Below are positions 60,997 to 64,000 of a DNA stretch of 64,000 nucleotides, piece by piece (position 1 is the first letter of the stretch; every line of letters starts with the position of its first letter). The position numbers and the translations under genes are program-made. Origin of the DNA: Pseudomonas sp. R28(2017) (GTDB taxonomy: Bacteria > Pseudomonadota > Gammaproteobacteria > Pseudomonadales > Pseudomonadaceae); the NCBI RefSeq assembly GCF_002112505.1, contig NZ_NEHW01000012.1, forward strand, positions 1-64,000. Direction: 5' to 3'. Under the pieces are notes generated by a model that searched no databases, was not told the DNA's origin, and saw only the letters and a list, made by a program, of their open reading frames with translations.

Positions 60997-61158
60997 GCCT
61001 GACTCCTTGTAACCGTTGGCGCGACCTCAGTGTCGCGTACGGTTGAGCCGGGCCCGGCGGCAAAGGTTTCGTTTTTATTGGCGCCGGGCGACCACCGTGA
61101 GGCACCTCGGCGCTGAACTATAGTCATAGGTGGCATACGCTTGAGGGCAAGGACTTCC

Positions 61159-62724
61159 ATGGGTGCGGCCAGAAAGCAGGACGAGGACGGGCTATTCACA
61201 GTGAGCGGCGAGGGGCGTGCCGTGGCGCTGTTTCGCCTGGTGCTGTCGTTCATGGCCGTGGTGATGCTGGTATTCGTGCTGGTCGAAGGCTGGCGTACCT
61301 GGCGTGACTACCGGCTCGCTTTCAGCGCTGCCGAGAACATGGTCACCAACCTGGCCAGGGCCACCAGCCAGCATGCCGAAGATGCCATACGCCAGGTGGA
61401 TGCGATCACCGCGGCACTGGCCGAGCGCCTGGAGGGTGACGGCTTCGACCACCTGGACCGGCCCCGCTTGCATGCCCTGCTGGCCCAGCAGATGGCGATC
61501 ATGCCGCAGCTGCACGGTTTGTTCGTCTACGGGCCGGACGGCAGTTGGCTCGTGACCGACCGCGACGCGGTCCCGCCCAATGCGAACAATGCTGACCGCG
61601 ACTACTTCATCTATCACCGTAACCATACCGATCGCAGCGTGCACATCGGCTCGGTTGTGCGCAGCCGTACCACCGGTGACCTGGTCATCCCCATCTCGCG
61701 CCGGCTCGATAACCGCGATGGCAGCTTTGCCGGGGTGTTGCTCGGTACCATCAAGGTGGATTGGTTCGTGCGCTATTACGGCGATTTCAAGATCGATGAA
61801 CGTGGCGCGTTGGTACTGGCCAAGCGCGATGGCACCATTCTGGTCCGGCGGCCGTTCGTGGCGCAGGTGGTGGGGCGCAGCCTGGCCAACAGTGAAGTGT
61901 TCCGCAATCACCTGCCGCATGCCAACGAGGGCCTGGCCGAAGCGGTGGCGGTGATCGACGGCACCCCGCGCCTGTATGCCTACCGGGCATTGTCGAGCTA
62001 CCCCCTGGTGGTGGAGGCGGGCTTGTCACGGGAATCGATCATCGCGCCCTGGCGGCACGATGTGATCAAGTCGGTCGCGGTCCTGTTGCTGCTGCTGGTC
62101 GGCCTGGCCGCGTTCGGCTGGGTGGTGCTGCGCCAGTTGCGCGAGCGCATCGCCATCGAGCGAGCGCTGCACCAGGCGCACCAGACCCTCAAGTCGCTGG
62201 CCCTGACTGACAGCCTGACCGGGCTCGGCAATCGCCGGCGCCTGGATGCGGTGTTCGAGGCCGAGTTCAAGCGGGCCCGGCGCCAGGGCTACCCGATCGC
62301 GCTGGTGATGCTCGACCTGGATTACTTCAAGCTGTACAACGATCGCTATGGTCATCCCGCCGGGGATCAGTGCCTGCGGCGCTTTGCCGAGTTGTTGAAA
62401 ACGGCACTGAAGCGCCCGGCAGACCTGGCTGTGCGCTACGGCGGCGAAGAGTTTACCGTGCTGCTGCCCGACACCGATGAACCAGGTGCCGAGCTGGTCG
62501 TCGAGGACATCCTGCAGGTCCTGTGTCGGCAGGCGATCGTGCATGCCGGCAGCCCGTTGGGGCGGGTGTCGGCCAGCGCCGGGATCGCCGTTGGCCATCC
62601 GGCGCGTGATGCCAGCACGCCGGAAAGCCTGATGGCGGCGGCCGACGCGGCGTTGTACCAGGCCAAGCGGCAAGGGCGTGACGGCTACACGGTGGCAGCG
62701 GCCATGGCGGAACCTACCGAGTGA
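61159..62724 (+). CDS. membrane diguanylate cyclase (dCache-like sensor plus GGDEF)
   Basis: The 521-residue protein has a first membrane span (ALFRLVLSFMAVVMLVFVLVEGW), a periplasmic sensor region (about 50-290) with the dCache pattern NADRDYFIYHRNH and VIPISRRLDNRDGSFAGVLLGTIK, a second span (KSVAVLLLLLVGLAAFGWVVL) and a GGDEF domain (about 350-515). The active site is GGEEF (about 427), and the inhibitory site RPAD sits five residues before it, so product feedback is expected. I start at ATG 61159 because GGCAAGGA lies upstream; a TTG at 61141 is an alternative. Confidence 0.92.
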   Translation: MGAARKQDEDGLFTVSGEGRAVALFRLVLSFMAVVMLVFVLVEGWRTWRDYRLAFSAAENMVTNLARATSQHAEDAIRQVDAITAALAERLEGDGFDHLDRPRLHALLAQQMAIMPQLHGLFVYGPDGSWLVTDRDAVPPNANNADRDYFIYHRNHTDRSVHIGSVVRSRTTGDLVIPISRRLDNRDGSFAGVLLGTIKVDWFVRYYGDFKIDERGALVLAKRDGTILVRRPFVAQVVGRSLANSEVFRNHLPHANEGLAEAVAVIDGTPRLYAYRALSSYPLVVEAGLSRESIIAPWRHDVIKSVAVLLLLLVGLAAFGWVVLRQLRERIAIERALHQAHQTLKSLALTDSLTGLGNRRRLDAVFEAEFKRARRQGYPIALVMLDLDYFKLYNDRYGHPAGDQCLRRFAELLKTALKRPADLAVRYGGEEFTVLLPDTDEPGAELVVEDILQVLCRQAIVHAGSPLGRVSASAGIAVGHPARDASTPESLMAAADAALYQAKRQGRDGYTVAAAMAEPTE

Positions 62725-62728
62725 GCGG

Positions 62729-63235
62729 TCATGTCAATGGCAGGCGCATTGCGCAGCGCCCTGACAAACCATGCGCGCGCTCTGTGGCCAGAATGCCCTG
62801 CAGCCTTGCCCCGAGTTGCGGTTCATCGAGCACTTCGAAGCCGTAACGCGCGTAGAAGGGGCCATTCCAGGCCACCTGCGCAAAGGTGGTCAAGGTTACC
62901 TCCCGCGCACCCCGATGCCGCGCCTCGGCACACGCCTGGTCAAGCAATTGCCTGCCGATACCTTGCCCTTGTGACCCCAAGCCAACCGAAAGCTCGTGAA
63001 TGTGCAGTGCCTGGCCTTCCAGGCGCAGGCACACAAAGCCCAGGACCTGCCCCTGGTCATCCTCGGCCAACCAGCTGCCTTGGCAGTCGATGAAGGCCTT
63101 GTGCGCCTTTTCATCCAGCCCCTCGGCGCGTGCCAGCCAGGCCAACTCGGGCAGCCGCAGAAATGCTTGAGCGGCGGATTGCTCGACGGCAATCAGCTGG
63201 GTGATGTCATCGAGCTGGGCGGGGCGTATGCGCAT
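62729..63235 (-). CDS. GNAT-family N-acetyltransferase
   Basis: The 168-residue protein reads MRIRPAQLDDITQLIAVEQS and later GFVCLRLEGQALHIHELSVGLGSQGQGIGRQLLDQACAEARHRG, with Q/RxxGxG (SQGQGIG) for acetyl-CoA binding. FYARYGFEVLDE is the typical GNAT beta-bulge end. Substrate unknown. Start chosen at 63235 behind GGAGAG. It is divergent from the DksA paralogue, and the Zur-like box lies in the shared gap. Confidence 0.88.
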   Translation of the reverse strand: MRIRPAQLDDITQLIAVEQSAAQAFLRLPELAWLARAEGLDEKAHKAFIDCQGSWLAEDDQGQVLGFVCLRLEGQALHIHELSVGLGSQGQGIGRQLLDQACAEARHRGAREVTLTTFAQVAWNGPFYARYGFEVLDEPQLGARLQGILATERAHGLSGRCAMRLPLT

Positions 63236-63292
63236 TGAATGCTCTCCATGGACTGGCAATAGTCTGCGGCGAGATGAGCGGGGCTTGCAATG

Positions 63293-63314
63293 AATGAGTT
63301 ATAACGTAACATTT
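63293..63314. promoter_or_regulatory. likely Zur operator upstream of the DksA paralogue
   Basis: GTTATAACGTAAC (63298-63310) has the GTTA-N5-TAAC core of gamma-proteobacterial Zur boxes, with a further right-hand match CATTT (63310-63314) and left AATGA. It lies 35 bases before the dksA2-type ATG. Zur binding with zinc would repress the gene, so it would be expressed under zinc starvation. Confidence 0.7.
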
Positions 63315-63344
63315 GTGGATTCCCAGCCACGCGAGACTGCCTTG

Positions 63345-63752
63345 ATGACTGAAGAGGAACTGCTGCGCCAGGCGCCTGCAGCCTATATGAACGAGGTGCA
63401 ACAGCAATTTTTCCGCACGTTGCTGCTTGGCCAGCGCTTCGACCTGCAAGCCCGTATCGATGTGGACTTCCAGGGCTTGCGCGAGCAGGAAGTGCACAGC
63501 GACCCGGCCGACATCGGCAGCGCCGAGGAGGACCGACAGTGGCGGCTGCGCTCGCTGGAACGGGAAAAGAAGCTGCTGGACAAGATCGACCAGGCGCTGG
63601 AGCGCCTGGCACGAGGTGAATATGGCTGGTGCGAGGAAACCGGCGAGCCGATCGGCCTGCGCCGCCTGCTGCTGCGCCCCACGGCAACGCTGTGCATCGA
63701 AGCCAAGGAGCGCCAGGAGCAGAAGGAGCGGCACCTGCGCGACGAGCGTTAG
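63345..63752 (+). CDS. dksA2: zinc-independent DksA paralogue (DksA2)
   Basis: The 135-residue protein has the DksA coiled-coil/globular layout, with the coiled-coil tip at VHSDPADIGSAEED. In the zinc-finger region the ligands are C96-x2-T99 and C117-x2-A120 with 17 residues between, instead of C-x2-C and C-x2-C. This C/T/C/A pattern is that of P. aeruginosa DksA2, which works without structural zinc and replaces DksA under zinc limitation. The tip reads DPADIG rather than DxxDxA, so the Ala is replaced by Gly. Start chosen at 63345; an upstream ATG at 63294 falls inside the Zur-like box. Confidence 0.88.
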   Translation: MTEEELLRQAPAAYMNEVQQQFFRTLLLGQRFDLQARIDVDFQGLREQEVHSDPADIGSAEEDRQWRLRSLEREKKLLDKIDQALERLARGEYGWCEETGEPIGLRRLLLRPTATLCIEAKERQEQKERHLRDER

Positions 63753-64000
63753 TCCGCTGCCAGTGCCTGTGGCTGCAACTGCCAGCGCACCGAGCTGACG
63801 CCTTTTTCCAGGCTCACGCGACCGACCAGCCGCTCCAGCTGCGCCGGTGCCTGGGGGTTGCCGACCAGTTCTGCGCGCACTTCCAGGCGGGCCGGGTTGG
63901 CCAGGTCTTCACTGTGCAGCGATTGCAGGCGCAACTCTGGGTCGCCCAGGCTGTGCAGCATCAGGCTACGCACCTGGATCTCATCTTCGGCGCGGCAGAC
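63749..64000 (-). CDS. MgtC/SapB-family protein, C-terminal part (partial)
   Basis: Only the 3' end is present; the gene continues beyond the window edge. The readable 83 residues include CRAEDEIQVRSLMLHSLGDP and HSEDLANPARLEVRAELVG, which match the ACT-like C-terminal domain of MgtC/SapB membrane proteins. MgtC proteins are linked to magnesium limitation and F-ATPase inhibition. The stop overlaps the dksA2 3' end by 4 bases on the opposite strand. Confidence 0.72.
   Translation of the reverse strand, partial: VCRAEDEIQVRSLMLHSLGDPELRLQSLHSEDLANPARLEVRAELVGNPQAPAQLERLVGRVSLEKGVSSVRWQLQPQALAAD

Overview
The window is GC-rich chromosomal DNA from a gamma-proteobacterium, almost certainly of the Pseudomonas putida group. 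The evidence is the P. putida-type REP palindromes (core gggagcgggcttgcccgcgaag) scattered between genes, plus cat/ben and gal aromatic catabolic genes, OprD-type porins, a quinohemoprotein alcohol dehydrogenase and a type VI secretion cluster, all of the P. putida kind. I saw no rRNA, tRNA, CRISPR array or complete insertion sequence.

Layout. (1) 1-3.7 kb: the end of a benzoate/catechol block (catC tail, catA, benE, benF). (2) 3.9-9 kb: a YdjM-like membrane hydrolase, a TraX-like membrane protein, a LysR regulator, a luciferase-like flavin monooxygenase and an old-yellow-enzyme reductase. (3) 9.2-18.5 kb: an aldo/keto reductase, then an alcohol oxidation unit. A sigma-54 promoter with a perfect upstream palindrome drives a PQQ-heme alcohol dehydrogenase and an aldehyde dehydrogenase; an AcoR-like sigma-54 activator lies beyond a REP-bounded 41-bp tandem repeat array; a Rieske/FAD oxidoreductase follows. 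(4) 18.6-22.5 kb: MFS carrier, CdaR-type regulator and glycerate kinase. (5) 22.6-28 kb: a lone tyrosine recombinase, a PhnD-like binding protein overlapping a GGDEF-EAL protein, and a SCO1-cytochrome c fusion. (6) 28-33.2 kb: a large multicopper oxidase, then a TPP riboswitch controlling two TenA-family genes.

(7) 33.3-48.8 kb: a divergent T6SS cluster. The minus strand reads tssB-C-E-F-G-fha-tssJ-K-L-hcp; the plus strand reads vasI-tssA-tssM. No ClpV (tssH) or VgrG (tssI) is present, and a small rhs remnant follows hcp. (8) 48.84-50.6 kb: a scar in which the C-terminal end of a TolC-like type I secretion outer-membrane gene abuts, head to head, the C-terminal part of an RTX protein. (9) 50.7-58.6 kb: the complete gallate pathway galBCD, galR, galT-A-P. 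(10) 59-64 kb: a KfrA-like coiled-coil DNA-binding protein, two small conserved-looking proteins, a DUF4142 protein, a membrane diguanylate cyclase, a GNAT acetyltransferase, a zinc-independent DksA paralogue behind a likely Zur box, and the end of an MgtC-family gene.

The main themes are catabolism of plant-derived aromatics (benzoate, gallate) and alcohols, interbacterial competition, and metal-linked physiology (copper oxidase with a SCO partner, zinc-independent DksA). The strongest items for follow-up are the TolC/RTX scar, the REP-bounded repeat array, the DksA2/Zur pair, the TenA_E/TenA_C riboswitch operon, the duplicated DNA-binding domain of GalR, and the PhnD/GGDEF-EAL pair.
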